Source: Balneolaceae bacterium
GTDB taxonomy: Bacteria; Bacteroidota; Rhodothermia; Balneolales; Balneolaceae
Direction: 5' to 3'
DNA: 8,520 nt
Assembly: GCA_007127395.1 (NCBI GenBank)
Contig: SKZL01000045.1
Coordinates: forward strand, 1 to 8,520
The notes under the pieces were generated by a model. That model searched no databases, was not told the DNA's origin, and was given only the letters and a program-made list of their open reading frames with translations. Positions within the stretch are counted from its first letter, which is position 1. The number at the start of each line of letters is the position of its first letter. Position numbers and translations under genes: made by a program. Positions 1 through 6,957 of this stretch are shown here, piece by piece.

Positions 1-176
1 AATTATCGTTAACTGAATTAAATGCCCGGCTCAAGGATGAAAAAGAGTCACTTGTGGATATCAGATTCAATAAAGCGATTGCAGGACAAATAGAAAATCC
101 TGCAAAGATAAAAAATACCAGACGGGAAATAGCCCGGCTAAATACAATTATAAATGAAAAATTAAGTGCTGAATAA
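1..176 (+). CDS. rpmC: 50S ribosomal protein L29, 3' end only (5' part outside window)
   Basis: The reading frame enters the window at base 3 and gives 57 codons before TAA at 174-176. L29 is a small helical-hairpin protein that sits near the peptide exit tunnel of the large subunit and helps form the docking site for trigger factor and SRP. The visible part holds the typical second half of the family: a charged helix ending in [11 protein letters not shown], the connecting stretch with [19 protein letters not shown], and a final lysine-rich helix (INEKLSAE). The pattern 'leucine, x, arginine ... NP, x, K/R-I, x, x, x-R-R-x-I-A-R' is characteristic of L29. Full-length L29 is about 60-70 residues, so only the first few codons are missing. 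The next gene, rpsQ, begins 4 bases after the stop, the standard rpmC-rpsQ arrangement. Confidence 0.93.
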   Translation, partial: LSLTELNARLKDEKESLVDIRFNKAIAGQIENPAKIKNTRREIARLNTIINEKLSAE

Positions 177-180
177 GAAC

Positions 181-444
181 ATGACTCAAGCACAACGATC
201 TCAAAGAAGAACCCGAACAGGTGTCGTCGTTAGCGACAAGATGGATAAAAGTATAACTGTCGCAGTTAACAGACAGATTAAACATCCTATCTATGGCAAG
301 TTCATCACAAAGACCACGAAGTATATGGCACATGATGAAAGTAACGATGCTAACAATGGTGATACCGTATTAATAATGTCAACCAGGCCGCTTTCCAAGA
401 GAAAGTCATGGCGATTGGTTGAAATACTTGAAAGAGCAAAATAA
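181..444 (+). CDS. rpsQ: 30S ribosomal protein S17
   Basis: An 87-residue primary 16S rRNA-binding protein of the small subunit with an OB-type beta barrel. The family signature is clear: [18 protein letters not shown] near residues 10-27, HPIYGKF at about 35-41, and the C-terminal [18 protein letters not shown] stretch at about 61-78. I chose ATG at 181 (protein begins [10 protein letters not shown]). A GTG at 166 would add five residues (MLNKN) and overlap the rpmC stop, and the extension looks nothing like S17. With ATG 181 the length fits the usual 80-90 residues. No Shine-Dalgarno motif precedes the start, and translation may depend on ribosomes finishing rpmC only 4 bases upstream. Confidence 0.96.
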   Translation: MTQAQRSQRRTRTGVVVSDKMDKSITVAVNRQIKHPIYGKFITKTTKYMAHDESNDANNGDTVLIMSTRPLSKRKSWRLVEILERAK

Positions 445-466
445 CGATCAATCGTAGGTTCAGATC

Positions 467-835
467 ATGATTCAAACGCAATCCATATTAAACGTTGCAG
501 ATAATAGCGGAGCAAAGAAGGTAATGTGTATCAAGGTGCTCGGGCACTCAAAAATGAGATATGCCCGAATTGGTGACCTGATTGCCTGCTCAGTGAAAAC
601 TGCGATTCCCGGTGGGAATGTTAAAAAAGGTGAAGTTGTAACGGCTGTAGTTGTTAGAACTAAAAAGGAAATTCGACGTCGTGATGGCAGCTACATCAGA
701 TTTGATGAAAATGCGGCGGTAATTATTAACAAAGAAAACGAGCCTGTCGGAACACGTATCTTCGGCCCTGTAGCGAGAGAACTCAGGGAGAAGAACTTTA
801 TGCGTAGTCTTTCATTGGCTCCGGAAGTACTTTAA
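467..835 (+). CDS. rplN: 50S ribosomal protein L14
   Basis: A 122-residue large-subunit protein, exactly the usual length of L14. It binds 23S rRNA and forms part of an intersubunit bridge to 16S rRNA; in other bacteria its surface is also the docking site of the silencing factor RsfS. The sequence opens with [17 protein letters not shown], the universal L14 start. It continues with the conserved glycine loop [12 protein letters not shown] at about residues 47-58 and [15 protein letters not shown] at 71-85, and ends with [12 protein letters not shown] and SLAPEVL. It lies 22 bases after rpsQ and 11 bases before rplX. The region before the ATG has no clear Shine-Dalgarno sequence. There is no sign of truncation or unusual residues. 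Confidence 0.98.
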   Translation: MIQTQSILNVADNSGAKKVMCIKVLGHSKMRYARIGDLIACSVKTAIPGGNVKKGEVVTAVVVRTKKEIRRRDGSYIRFDENAAVIINKENEPVGTRIFGPVARELREKNFMRSLSLAPEVL

Positions 836-846
836 AAAATAGCGTT

Positions 847-1200
847 ATGCCAAAGATGTATAACAACAGAAAAAAATTGCACGTTAAAAAAGGTGATCAG
901 GTATTGGTCATTGCCGGTAACGATAAAGGTGAACGTGGCAGGGTACTCATGGTAAATCCTCAAAAAGAGAGAGTACTTGTTGAGGGTATCAACATGAGAA
1001 CACACCATGAAAAACCTTCTCAGGAGAATCCACAGGGTGGCAGATTGAAACGAGAAGCCACAATTCACATATCAAATGTGATGGTGATCGATCCTACCAG
1101 TGAAGAACCTTCAAGAATTGGCAGAAAACGTATTGAAGAAGAAGGTGGCGGCCGTTGGGCCAGATATGCCAAAAAAAGTGGCGAAATCATAGACAAGTAA
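847..1200 (+). CDS. rplX: 50S ribosomal protein L24
   Basis: A 117-residue assembly-initiator protein of the large subunit that binds the 5' domain of 23S rRNA near the exit tunnel. A KOW motif is visible at about residues 14-40 ([18 protein letters not shown]). The typical L24 block follows: [21 protein letters not shown] at about 45-65, and [11 protein letters not shown] at 73-83. At 117 residues it is longer than the roughly 104 residues of E. coli L24. The extra length is mainly a charged C-terminal tail with [16 protein letters not shown] and EIIDK, of a form I associate with Bacteroidota-type L24. The stop codon is 15 bases before rplE. In E. coli the S8 repressor binds the rplX-rplE junction; I see no comparable structure in this short spacer. 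Confidence 0.97.
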   Translation: MPKMYNNRKKLHVKKGDQVLVIAGNDKGERGRVLMVNPQKERVLVEGINMRTHHEKPSQENPQGGRLKREATIHISNVMVIDPTSEEPSRIGRKRIEEEGGGRWARYAKKSGEIIDK

Positions 1201-1215
1201 GGAATAGAAAGTAAA

Positions 1216-1761
1216 ATGGCTGAAGCAAGATTATATACAACTTACAAAAAGGAGATTGTTCCTAAGCTGATGGAAGAGTTCGGCATTGAGAATCTGATGG
1301 CAGTTCCTAAACTGCAAAAAATCGTGATCAATGTAGGAGCCGGTGAAGCGATCAATGACGGGAAATATGTAGATACAGTCATTGAAAATGTGGGGCGAAT
1401 TGTTGGTCAAAGACCTGTTGCCACAAAAGCGAAGAAGTCGGTTTCCAACTTTAAACTCAGGGAAGGAATGCCAATCGGTGCCAAAGTTACACTTCGAAAG
1501 AAGATTATGTATGAATTTCTGGATCGATTGATCAACCTCTCATTGCCAAGAACCAGAGACTTTCAAGGTGTACCGAACAAAAGCTTTGATGGAAGAGGCA
1601 ATTATACAATGGGAATCAAAGAACACACCATATTTCCTGAAATCAATGTTGATTCAGCAAGGTTTGTTCATGGAATGGATATCACATTTGTAACCAGTGC
1701 GGAAAGTGATGAGGAAGCTTTTGCGCTTCTGAAGCATTTTGGAATGCCATTCAAGAAATAA
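1216..1761 (+). CDS. rplE: 50S ribosomal protein L5
   Basis: A 181-residue protein of the central protuberance that binds 5S rRNA together with L18 and contacts the P-site tRNA and S13. Family landmarks are [14 protein letters not shown] at about residues 33-46, [21 protein letters not shown] at 64-84, the [21 protein letters not shown] segment at 110-130, and [11 protein letters not shown] at 134-144. The C-terminus ends with the conserved F-G-M-P-F pattern. Length matches the 178-183 residues usual for L5. The ATG at 1216 is preceded by AAGGA at 1199-1203, but the 12-base spacing is too long for a normal ribosome binding site. Its partner L18 is encoded four genes downstream. Confidence 0.98.
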   Translation: MAEARLYTTYKKEIVPKLMEEFGIENLMAVPKLQKIVINVGAGEAINDGKYVDTVIENVGRIVGQRPVATKAKKSVSNFKLREGMPIGAKVTLRKKIMYEFLDRLINLSLPRTRDFQGVPNKSFDGRGNYTMGIKEHTIFPEINVDSARFVHGMDITFVTSAESDEEAFALLKHFGMPFKK

Positions 1762-1786
1762 TTACAAATACAATCATTACAGATCA

Positions 1787-2056
1787 ATGGCTAAAAAATC
1801 CTGGATAGCAAGAAACGAAAAAAGAAAACGAACCGTAGAGAAGTACGCTGAAAAGCGTCGAGAGCTGAAAGAAGCCGGTGATTATGAAGGACTTCAAAAA
1901 TTACCGAGAGACGCCAGCCCAACCCGTGTTCGAAACCGGTGCAGTTTAACCGGGAGGTCACGTGGATATATCAGTAAATATGGAGTTTCCAGAATTAAAT
2001 TCAGGGAATTGGCATTGAGTGGTAAGATTCCCGGTGTCAGAAAAGCAAGCTGGTAA
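1787..2056 (+). CDS. rpsN: 30S ribosomal protein S14, zinc-free 89-residue form
   Basis: A late-assembling small-subunit protein in the head, next to S3, S10 and S13. I start it at ATG 1787 ([10 protein letters not shown]), giving 89 residues. The frame stays open back to 1739 inside rplE, but that extension ([10 protein letters not shown]...) is unlike S14. The C-terminal core is well conserved: [14 protein letters not shown] at about 39-52, [16 protein letters not shown] at 55-70, FREL at 72-75 and IPGVRKASW at the end. Only one cysteine (C52) is present, so the two CxxC pairs of zinc-binding S14 (about 61 residues) are missing. This is the C-minus type, and shorter than the 101-residue E. 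coli protein by an internal deletion in the helical region. No Shine-Dalgarno sequence is seen. Confidence 0.97.
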   Translation: MAKKSWIARNEKRKRTVEKYAEKRRELKEAGDYEGLQKLPRDASPTRVRNRCSLTGRSRGYISKYGVSRIKFRELALSGKIPGVRKASW

Positions 2057-2074
2057 AACGATAGAATAAAGATT

Positions 2075-2470
2075 ATGAATAGCGATACCATTTCAGATTA
2101 TTTAACACGCATTAGAAATGCACAGCAGGCAGGCCACAGAAGGGTTGATATTCCTGCTTCAAAATTAAAGCGTGCTGTGACTAAAATTCTCGTTGACAAG
2201 GGATATATCAGTAAGTTCATTGATATTGAAGATGGAAAGCAGGGAATTTTAAGGCTTTTCCTGAAGTATGACAGTTATGGCCAACCGGTGATCAAAGATA
2301 TCAAAAGGATATCCAAGCCTGGTTTGAGAAAATATAGCCCTGTTGGTGATCTGCCAAGAGCATATGGAGGCCTGGGAGTTGTGATAGTGTCTACATCCAG
2401 AGGAGTTATGACGGATAAGGAGGCCAAGAAATTAAATGTTGGCGGAGAGGTTCTCTGCTCAGTTTATTAA
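2075..2470 (+). CDS. rpsH: 30S ribosomal protein S8
   Basis: A 131-residue primary rRNA-binding protein of the small-subunit platform, essential for folding the central domain of 16S rRNA. In E. coli it also represses its own operon by binding spc mRNA. The N-terminal domain shows DTISDYLTRIRNAQ (residues 4-17) followed by the VDIPASKLKRAV helix and ILVDKGYI. The C-terminal rRNA-binding domain has KPGLRKY (81-87), LPRAYGGLGVVIVSTSRG (93-110) and VMTDKEA (111-117), where the S-T-S-x-G loop contacts rRNA. It ends in GGEVLCSVY, close to the universal GGEVLCYVW. Spacers of 18 bases separate it from both neighbours. The upstream sequence is A-rich without Shine-Dalgarno. Confidence 0.98.
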   Translation: MNSDTISDYLTRIRNAQQAGHRRVDIPASKLKRAVTKILVDKGYISKFIDIEDGKQGILRLFLKYDSYGQPVIKDIKRISKPGLRKYSPVGDLPRAYGGLGVVIVSTSRGVMTDKEAKKLNVGGEVLCSVY

Positions 2471-2488
2471 CCAAAGATTTTTAAAACT

Positions 2489-3043
2489 ATGTCTAGAATA
2501 GGCAAACAACCTGTACCACTAGCAGAAGGAGTCGATTTCAGTATTGGCGCAGATAATGTAGTAACCATAAAAGGTGCCAAAGGATCGAGTTCATTGAGAA
2601 TCCACTCGGATATTAAAGTGGAGACTGCAGAGAATGAAATTATTGTGACTCGTCCCACCGACTCCAAAGAGCATAAATCTTTGCACGGTTTATACCGATC
2701 TTTGATTTATAACATGGTAGAAGGAGTAACCAACGGTTATATCAAACAGTTAGAGATCATCGGTGTTGGATACAGGGCGAATTTTACAAACGGAGTTCTG
2801 GAATTGAACCTTGGGTTTTCACATCCGATCTATTTTGTGCCGCCGGAGGGAATAGATATTGAGATCGATACCAAATCGAGAAAGAATGCAATTATCAAAA
2901 TTTCAGGCATTAATAAAGAGCTTGTTGGTCAGGTAGCAGCCAAAATCAGATCCCTGAGAAAACCTGAGCCGTATAAAGGTAAAGGAGTTCGTTATCTGGA
3001 TGAGAAAATCAGAAGAAAAGCCGGTAAATCTGCAGCTAAATAA
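2489..3043 (+). CDS. rplF: 50S ribosomal protein L6
   Basis: A 184-residue large-subunit protein made of two similar alpha/beta domains, located near the sarcin-ricin loop and the factor-binding site. It starts with the family-typical MSRIGKQPVPLAEGV. Domain one continues through IKGAKG and the HGLYRSLIYNMVEGVTNGY helix. Domain two starts around residue 85 with LEIIGVGYRA and the strand LNLGFSHPI. The strongest L6 signature is KPEPYKGKGVRY beginning at residue 158, which contacts 23S rRNA. A lysine/alanine-rich tail (KAGKSAAK) ends the protein. The length is slightly above the common 175-180 residues. It lies exactly 18 bases from rpsH and from rplR. Confidence 0.98.
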   Translation: MSRIGKQPVPLAEGVDFSIGADNVVTIKGAKGSSSLRIHSDIKVETAENEIIVTRPTDSKEHKSLHGLYRSLIYNMVEGVTNGYIKQLEIIGVGYRANFTNGVLELNLGFSHPIYFVPPEGIDIEIDTKSRKNAIIKISGINKELVGQVAAKIRSLRKPEPYKGKGVRYLDEKIRRKAGKSAAK

Positions 3044-3061
3044 TTTTTAAGATTTAGAATT

Positions 3062-3430
3062 ATGAGAAAAAATAATTTAAAAAGGGAAAGACGAAATAAA
3101 ATACGTCGCAGAGTTCGCGCTGTCATCAGAGGTACTGCAGATAAGCCACGTTTAAGCATATTTAAAAGTAATAAGCACGTATATCTGCAACTGATCAACG
3201 ACCTGGATAATGTTACCATTACTTCTGTGTCGACCAAGAGTGCAGATTTACAAAAAGAGCTGAAAGATAAAGCTGCTACAGAATCTGCCAAAGTTCTTGG
3301 AAAAGCAATTGCAGAAGTTGCAAAGGATAAAGGAATCAGTACAGTCGTTTATGATCGTAGCGGCTATAAATATCACGGAATCGTAAAAGCTGCAGCGGAT
3401 GGAGCCCGCGAAGGTGGCTTAGACTTTTAA
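3062..3430 (+). CDS. rplR: 50S ribosomal protein L18
   Basis: A 122-residue protein that binds 5S rRNA and, with L5, attaches it to the central protuberance. The N-terminal 20 residues are strongly basic (KRERRNKIRRRVRAVIRG), the disordered 5S-binding arm. The core shows KPRLSIFKSNKHVYLQLI at about 28-45 and the helix AATESAKVLGKAIAE at 71-85. The hallmark ending is VVYDRSGYKYHG at 95-106 and ADGAREGGLDF at 112-122. Length and motifs are standard. The upstream spacer (taatttttaagatttagaatt) is AT-only in long stretches and lacks a Shine-Dalgarno motif. Confidence 0.98.
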   Translation: MRKNNLKRERRNKIRRRVRAVIRGTADKPRLSIFKSNKHVYLQLINDLDNVTITSVSTKSADLQKELKDKAATESAKVLGKAIAEVAKDKGISTVVYDRSGYKYHGIVKAAADGAREGGLDF

Positions 3431-3442
3431 AAATATTGACTC

Positions 3443-3967
3443 ATGCCAAAAATTAGAAGAAAACATAATATACCAGCAGCTAACCTGAATCTTGAAGAGA
3501 AACTGGTTCACATTAACCGTGTCTCTAAAGTAGTAAAAGGTGGACGACGATTTAGTTTTAATGCAATCGTTGTTGTTGGAAATGGAGAAGGTGTTGTAGG
3601 GCACGGCTTGGGAAAGGCTAATGAAGTATCAGATGCCATTCAAAAGGGATTTGATATTGCCAAGAAAAACCTGATCAAGATTCCTGTTACAGCAACAGGG
3701 TCTATACACCATCCGGTTGTAGGAAAAGCAGGTGCAGGTAAAGTATTGCTAAGACCGGCAGCTGAAGGTACAGGTGTTATTGCGGGTGGAGCTGTTAAAG
3801 CGATTCTGGATGTTGCGGGTATTGAAAACATCCTGTCAAAATCACTTGGCTCTTCCAATCCTCACAACATGGTGAAAGCGGCTTATCAGGCATTGAAAGA
3901 GTTGACAGATCCAATTGAAGTGGCACAGAGAAGAGGCGTCAGTGTCAAAAAAGTATTTGAAGGATAA
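3443..3967 (+). CDS. rpsE: 30S ribosomal protein S5
   Basis: A 174-residue small-subunit protein that, with S4, lines the mRNA entry channel and influences decoding accuracy. The N-terminal double-stranded RNA-binding-like domain begins [21 protein letters not shown] at about 16-36. That loop, VKGG at 31-34, corresponds to the region where spectinomycin-resistance mutations are known in E. coli S5. [19 protein letters not shown] follows at 37-55. The C-terminal domain contains [18 protein letters not shown] at 89-106, [15 protein letters not shown] at 109-123 and [15 protein letters not shown] at 132-146. The tail after about residue 152 ([22 protein letters not shown]) is of ordinary length for Bacteroidota-like S5. 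It shows no L30-like fusion, which matters because rpmD is not found after it. Confidence 0.98.
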   Translation: MPKIRRKHNIPAANLNLEEKLVHINRVSKVVKGGRRFSFNAIVVVGNGEGVVGHGLGKANEVSDAIQKGFDIAKKNLIKIPVTATGSIHHPVVGKAGAGKVLLRPAAEGTGVIAGGAVKAILDVAGIENILSKSLGSSNPHNMVKAAYQALKELTDPIEVAQRRGVSVKKVFEG

Positions 3968-4000
3968 AAAGACCTTAATCATTACAAAAGAGATTATAAG
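3968..4000 (+). other. rpsE-rplO spacer without rpmD
   Basis: In many bacteria rpmD (L30, about 60 codons) lies between rpsE and rplO. Here the spacer is only 33 bases, too short for L30 in any frame, and neither flanking protein carries an L30-like extension. A weak five-base inverted repeat (TAATC at 3976-3980, GATTA at 3992-3996) with an 11-base loop is present but is unlikely to be functional. Confidence 0.9.
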
Positions 4001-4453
4001 ATGAAATTACATACACTAAAGGCTCCTGAAACAAATAAAAAGAACCGCAAAAGAGTGGGTCGTGGTCAGGGTTCAGGTATCGGTGAGCAATCCGGGCGGG
4101 GCCATAATGGTCAGTTATCCAGAAGCGGCGGGAAGGTTCGGCGTGGTTTTGAAGGTGGGCAGATGCCACTTCAAAGACGAATACCGAAATTTGGATTCAA
4201 AAACCGATTCAGAACCGATTATCAGGCGATGAATGTTCAGCGTTTATCAAATTTCGTAGAAGCCGGAAGGTTAACGGAGACAATCACCGTACAGGATCTT
4301 GTAGATGCAGGAATTATCCATAAAAATGCCAGAGTAAAACTGCTTGGTAATGGTGAAATAGATAAGAAGATTAGTGTTGAAGTGCATGCATGCAGCAACA
4401 CAGCAAAAGAAAAAATCGAAAAAGCGGGCGGAAGCGTCACTATTATTTCATAA
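4001..4453 (+). CDS. rplO: 50S ribosomal protein L15
   Basis: A 150-residue large-subunit protein that extends a long unstructured arm into 23S rRNA and joins late in assembly. The arm is clear: MKLHTLKAPETNKKNRKRVG, then RGQGSG, GRGHNGQLSRSGGKVRRGFEGG at about 32-53, and MPLQRRIPKFGFKN at 55-68. The globular C-terminal domain starts around residue 74 with YQAMNVQRLSNF. It includes LVDAGIIHKNARVKLLGNGEI and ends in AKEKIEKAGGSVTIIS, a standard L15 finish. The gap before it, 33 bases, is the longest in the window. It is where rpmD usually lies, so rpsE and rplO are direct neighbours here. Confidence 0.98.
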   Translation: MKLHTLKAPETNKKNRKRVGRGQGSGIGEQSGRGHNGQLSRSGGKVRRGFEGGQMPLQRRIPKFGFKNRFRTDYQAMNVQRLSNFVEAGRLTETITVQDLVDAGIIHKNARVKLLGNGEIDKKISVEVHACSNTAKEKIEKAGGSVTIIS

Positions 4454-4481
4454 AAAACAATCTAACAGCAGTAATACCTAA

Positions 4482-5789
4482 ATGGGTTTAATAGATAATT
4501 TTAGAAATATTTTCAAAATTGAGGATCTGCGCAATCGTATTCTATATGTGGTTGGCGTCCTTTTAGTATATCGTATTGGTAGTTATGTAACGATGCCGGG
4601 TGTAGATGCAAGTATGTTGACCTCACAAACAGGTGATGCATCCAGTTTGCTCGGATTGTTTGATATGTTTGTAGGGGGTGCATTCTCCAGGGCCGGTGTT
4701 TTTGCTTTAGGGATTATGCCTTACATTACTGCTGCAATTATCATTCAGTTGATGGGAGCTGCCGTTCCATATTTCCAGAAGCTTCAGCGTGAAGGGGAAG
4801 AGGGCCGGCGTAAGATCAACAGACTTACCAGATACGGGACCGTTGGTATTACCGCGGTACAGGCGATCGGTTTTGCCATTAACCTGATGGCAACTTCACC
4901 CAATGCGATTGTGGTCAGTAACACAGCTTTTATACTGACTTCTATTATTGTATTGACCGCAGGTACGACGTTTGTGATGTGGCTTGGTGAGAGAATTACT
5001 GATCGGGGAATAGGAAACGGTATCTCTATTTTGATCATGATTGGTATCATTGCAGTGTTGCCGACAAACTTTATGAATGAAGTGACCACTACGGCTAATG
5101 CAATCATTATTATTGTTGAGCTTGCAGGATTGGCACTTGTTATAGCATCTTGTGTGTTATTAACGCAGGGTACCCGAAAGATTCCAGTTCAATATGCAAA
5201 GCGTGTTGTGGGAAGAAAAGTATATGGCGGAACAACACAATATTTACCGTTAAGAGTTAATGCAGCAGGGGTTATGCCCATTATTTTTGCGCAGTCGATC
5301 ATGTTTATTCCAAGTACTGTCGGAACCTTTTTTCCTGAAAATGAGACCGTACAGTGGATGACTGCCTGGTCGGCTGATTTCACGGGACTGGTCTATTCAC
5401 TTGTTTTCTTTTTCATCTGTGTCTTCTTTACATTTTTCTATACTGCTATTGCAGTAAATCCAAGAGAAATGGCTGACACAATGAAACGCCAGGGTGGTTT
5501 TATACCGGGTGTGAGGCCGGGTAAGCAGACTGTAGAGTTTATTGATAACATCTTAACAAGAATTACACTTCCCGGATCTATATTCTTATCATTTGTAGCG
5601 ATACTTCCGGCAATTGTAGCAAATATGGGTGTAACTCCCGGATTTGCACTTTTTTATGGTGGAACAAGTTTATTGATTATTGTAGGTGTGGCATTGGACA
5701 CACTGCAGCAGATTGAGAGTCATCTCATGATGCGGCACTATGACGGATTTATGAAATCGGGTAAGATTAAGGGAAGAAGAAGATCCTGA
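4482..5789 (+). CDS. secY: Protein translocase channel subunit SecY
   Basis: A 435-residue inner-membrane protein, the pore of the SecYEG channel that exports unfolded proteins driven by SecA or the ribosome. About ten hydrophobic segments can be followed, starting near residue 18 (ILYVVGVLLVYRIGSYVTMPG). The plug/TM2 region is GGAFSRAGVFALGIMPYITA at 65-84. TM4-5 contain WLGERITDRGIGNGISILIM at 167-186. The cytosolic loop with RKIPVQYAKR (232-241) is followed by TM7 with LRVNAAGVMPIIFAQS (257-272). The C5 loop GGFIPGVRPGKQT (338-350) includes R345, equivalent to the functionally critical R357 of E. coli SecY. The C-terminus is basic (KGRRRS). Length is normal. Its TGA overlaps the map ATG by one base, which suggests translational coupling. 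Confidence 0.99.
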   Translation: MGLIDNFRNIFKIEDLRNRILYVVGVLLVYRIGSYVTMPGVDASMLTSQTGDASSLLGLFDMFVGGAFSRAGVFALGIMPYITAAIIIQLMGAAVPYFQKLQREGEEGRRKINRLTRYGTVGITAVQAIGFAINLMATSPNAIVVSNTAFILTSIIVLTAGTTFVMWLGERITDRGIGNGISILIMIGIIAVLPTNFMNEVTTTANAIIIIVELAGLALVIASCVLLTQGTRKIPVQYAKRVVGRKVYGGTTQYLPLRVNAAGVMPIIFAQSIMFIPSTVGTFFPENETVQWMTAWSADFTGLVYSLVFFFICVFFTFFYTAIAVNPREMADTMKRQGGFIPGVRPGKQTVEFIDNILTRITLPGSIFLSFVAILPAIVANMGVTPGFALFYGGTSLLIIVGVALDTLQQIESHLMMRHYDGFMKSGKIKGRRRS

Positions 5790-6598
5790 TGATCTATCTG
5801 AAGAGCGAGTCTGAAATTGAGAAACTTCGGGCTGCTGCAAGACTTGTTTCACAAACTCTTGCAGTAGTGGCGAAAGAGATCAGGCCGGGAGTTGAAACCG
5901 GAGCGCTCGACAGAATAGCAGAAGAATTTATTGTTAAAAATAATGCCAGGCCCGCGTTTAAAGGTTACGGTTCTAAACAGAATCCTTTTCCTGCAACGCT
6001 CTGTATCTCTGTGAATGAAGAAGTTGTTCATGGAATACCGGGAAACAGGACATTGAATGAAGGTGATATTGTATCAGTGGATTGCGGTGTTGAGAAAGAG
6101 GGTTATTTTGGTGATCATGCATTCACATTTATGGTTGGGGAATGCAGTGATCAGGATAAAAAGTTATTGAGGGTGACACTTGAATCGCTCTACAAAGGTA
6201 TCGAGAAATCGATACACGGGAATAAGACCGGTGATATTGGTCATGCGATTCAAAGTCATTGCGAAGCTGAAGATTTTGGTGTTGTGAGGGATCTTGTAGG
6301 ACATGGTATTGGTAAAAGCATGCATGAAGATCCGTCCATTCCCAATTATGGGAAACCGGGCCGTGGTGAAAGGTTAAGATCGGGTATGACGCTGGCAATT
6401 GAGCCGATGATTACCCATGGAACCTGGAAGGTAAAAACACTGCCGGATAAGTGGACCATCGTTACAGCAGATGGTTCAAAAGCGGCTCATTTTGAGCATG
6501 ACGTAGTGGTCAGAGAAGGTAAAGCTGAAATTCTCAGTACTTTTGATTATATTGCTGAGATAACAAAAATTGAAATTACAGAAACCAGTTATGGCTAA
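5789..6598 (+). CDS. map: Type I methionine aminopeptidase
   Basis: A 269-residue cytosolic metalloenzyme that removes the initiator methionine from new proteins after deformylation when the second residue is small. It has the pita-bread fold. All metal ligands are visible: D98 (in SVDCG), D109 (in GDHAF), H172 (in [12 protein letters not shown]), E205 (in AIEPM) and E236 (in FEHDV). The substrate-contacting H81 (VVHGIPG) and H179 are also present. There is no N-terminal zinc-finger extension, so it is the short type I form. The ATG at 5789 overlaps the secY stop (TGATG). At the 3' end its last eight bases overlap the infA start. The final residues ([13 protein letters not shown]) are poorly conserved and may exist mainly because of that overlap. 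Upstream, GGGAAGAAGAAGA in secY is purine-rich but not a clear Shine-Dalgarno. Confidence 0.98.
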   Translation: MIYLKSESEIEKLRAAARLVSQTLAVVAKEIRPGVETGALDRIAEEFIVKNNARPAFKGYGSKQNPFPATLCISVNEEVVHGIPGNRTLNEGDIVSVDCGVEKEGYFGDHAFTFMVGECSDQDKKLLRVTLESLYKGIEKSIHGNKTGDIGHAIQSHCEAEDFGVVRDLVGHGIGKSMHEDPSIPNYGKPGRGERLRSGMTLAIEPMITHGTWKVKTLPDKWTIVTADGSKAAHFEHDVVVREGKAEILSTFDYIAEITKIEITETSYG

Positions 6599-6809
6599 AC
6601 AGGAGCCAATTAAACAGGACGGTAAGATTTTGGAAGCATTGCCAAATGCCCAGTTCAGGGTAGAACTTGACAATGGGCATGAGATATTGGCACATGTATC
6701 CGGTAAAATGAGAATGTATTACATTAAAATTTTACCGGGAGACCGGGTGTCAGTAGAGATGTCACCCTACGATTTGACGAAAGGAAGGATAACATACAGA
6801 TATAAGTAA
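6591..6809 (+). CDS. infA: Translation initiation factor IF-1
   Basis: A 72-residue OB-fold protein that binds the ribosomal A site of the 30S subunit and helps IF-2 and IF-3 select the initiator tRNA. The S1-like beta barrel is recognisable: [20 protein letters not shown] at 11-30, [20 protein letters not shown] at 32-51, and [15 protein letters not shown] at 58-72. I chose ATG 6591 ([12 protein letters not shown]), which gives the standard 72 residues. A TTG at 6570 in the same frame would add seven residues unlike the family. The start codon lies inside the end of map (ATGGCTAA, eight shared bases in a different frame), so translation is probably coupled to map. Ten bases separate it from rpmJ. 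Confidence 0.98.
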   Translation: MAKQEPIKQDGKILEALPNAQFRVELDNGHEILAHVSGKMRMYYIKILPGDRVSVEMSPYDLTKGRITYRYK

Positions 6810-6813
6810 AGGA
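6808..6813 (+). promoter_or_regulatory. Shine-Dalgarno-like site before rpmJ
   Basis: AAAGGA ends six bases before the rpmJ ATG and overlaps the infA TAA. The position fits pairing with the 16S rRNA tail. It stands out because nearly all other starts in this window lack such a motif. Confidence 0.55.
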
Positions 6814-6819
6814 ATCGCT

Positions 6820-6936
6820 ATGAAGACTAGATCCTCAGTAAAAAAAAGAAGTTCAGACGACAAGATTGTACGTCGTAATGGACGTGTATACGTAATTAAT
6901 AAAAAAAATCCGCGACACAAACAGCGGCAAGGTTAA
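6820..6936 (+). CDS. rpmJ: 50S ribosomal protein L36, zinc-free form
   Basis: A 38-residue large-subunit protein, one of the smallest ribosomal proteins. It sits in 23S rRNA near the base of the L7/L12 stalk region and stabilises rRNA folding. The frame begins [20 protein letters not shown] and ends [12 protein letters not shown], matching L36 from end to end. The usual zinc ligands are Cys11, Cys14, Cys27 and a His near 33. Here they read S11, D14 and N27, with only H33 kept, so the protein has no cysteine and cannot form the zinc ribbon. That makes it a C-minus paralogue type standing alone in the main operon. The gene contains two runs of eight adenines (6840-6847 and 6901-6908). An AAAGGA lies six bases before the ATG. 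The position between infA and rpsM is the canonical one. Confidence 0.97.
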   Translation: MKTRSSVKKRSSDDKIVRRNGRVYVINKKNPRHKQRQG

Positions 6937-6944
6937 AAAATAGA

Positions 6945-6950
6945 TTAGGA
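6945..6950 (+). promoter_or_regulatory. Shine-Dalgarno-like site before rpsM
   Basis: TTAGGA, with core AGGA at 6947-6950, ends seven bases before the rpsM ATG. The spacing is suitable, but the match to the anti-Shine-Dalgarno is only four bases, so it could be chance. Confidence 0.4.
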
Positions 6951-6957
6951 ATCGGAT

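Noticed and set aside
166..180. GTG-start extension of rpsQ overlapping the rpmC stop
   Set aside because: The added residues MLNKN do not resemble S17, and ATG 181 gives the usual length.
1739..1786. Upstream in-frame extension of rpsN into rplE
   Set aside because: The 16 extra residues are unlike S14, and MAKKSW at 1787 is the family start.
3976..3996. Short inverted repeat TAATC/GATTA in the rpsE-rplO spacer as a terminator or attenuator
   Set aside because: Only five A/T-rich pairs, an 11-base loop and no T-run; too weak to support either role.
4646..4671. Possible Bacteroidota-type promoter inside secY: TTTG at 4646-4649 and TATGTTTG at 4664-4671 (fits TAnnTTTG)
   Set aside because: The spacing of 14 bases is shorter than the usual 17-23, and the bases are explained by conserved SecY codons (GLFDMFVGG).
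6538..6545. TACTTTTG, a match to the TAnnTTTG -7 element about 45 bases before infA
   Set aside because: No TTTG element at the correct distance upstream; the nearest TTTG (6491-6494) is 43 bases away. An eight-base degenerate motif is expected by chance.
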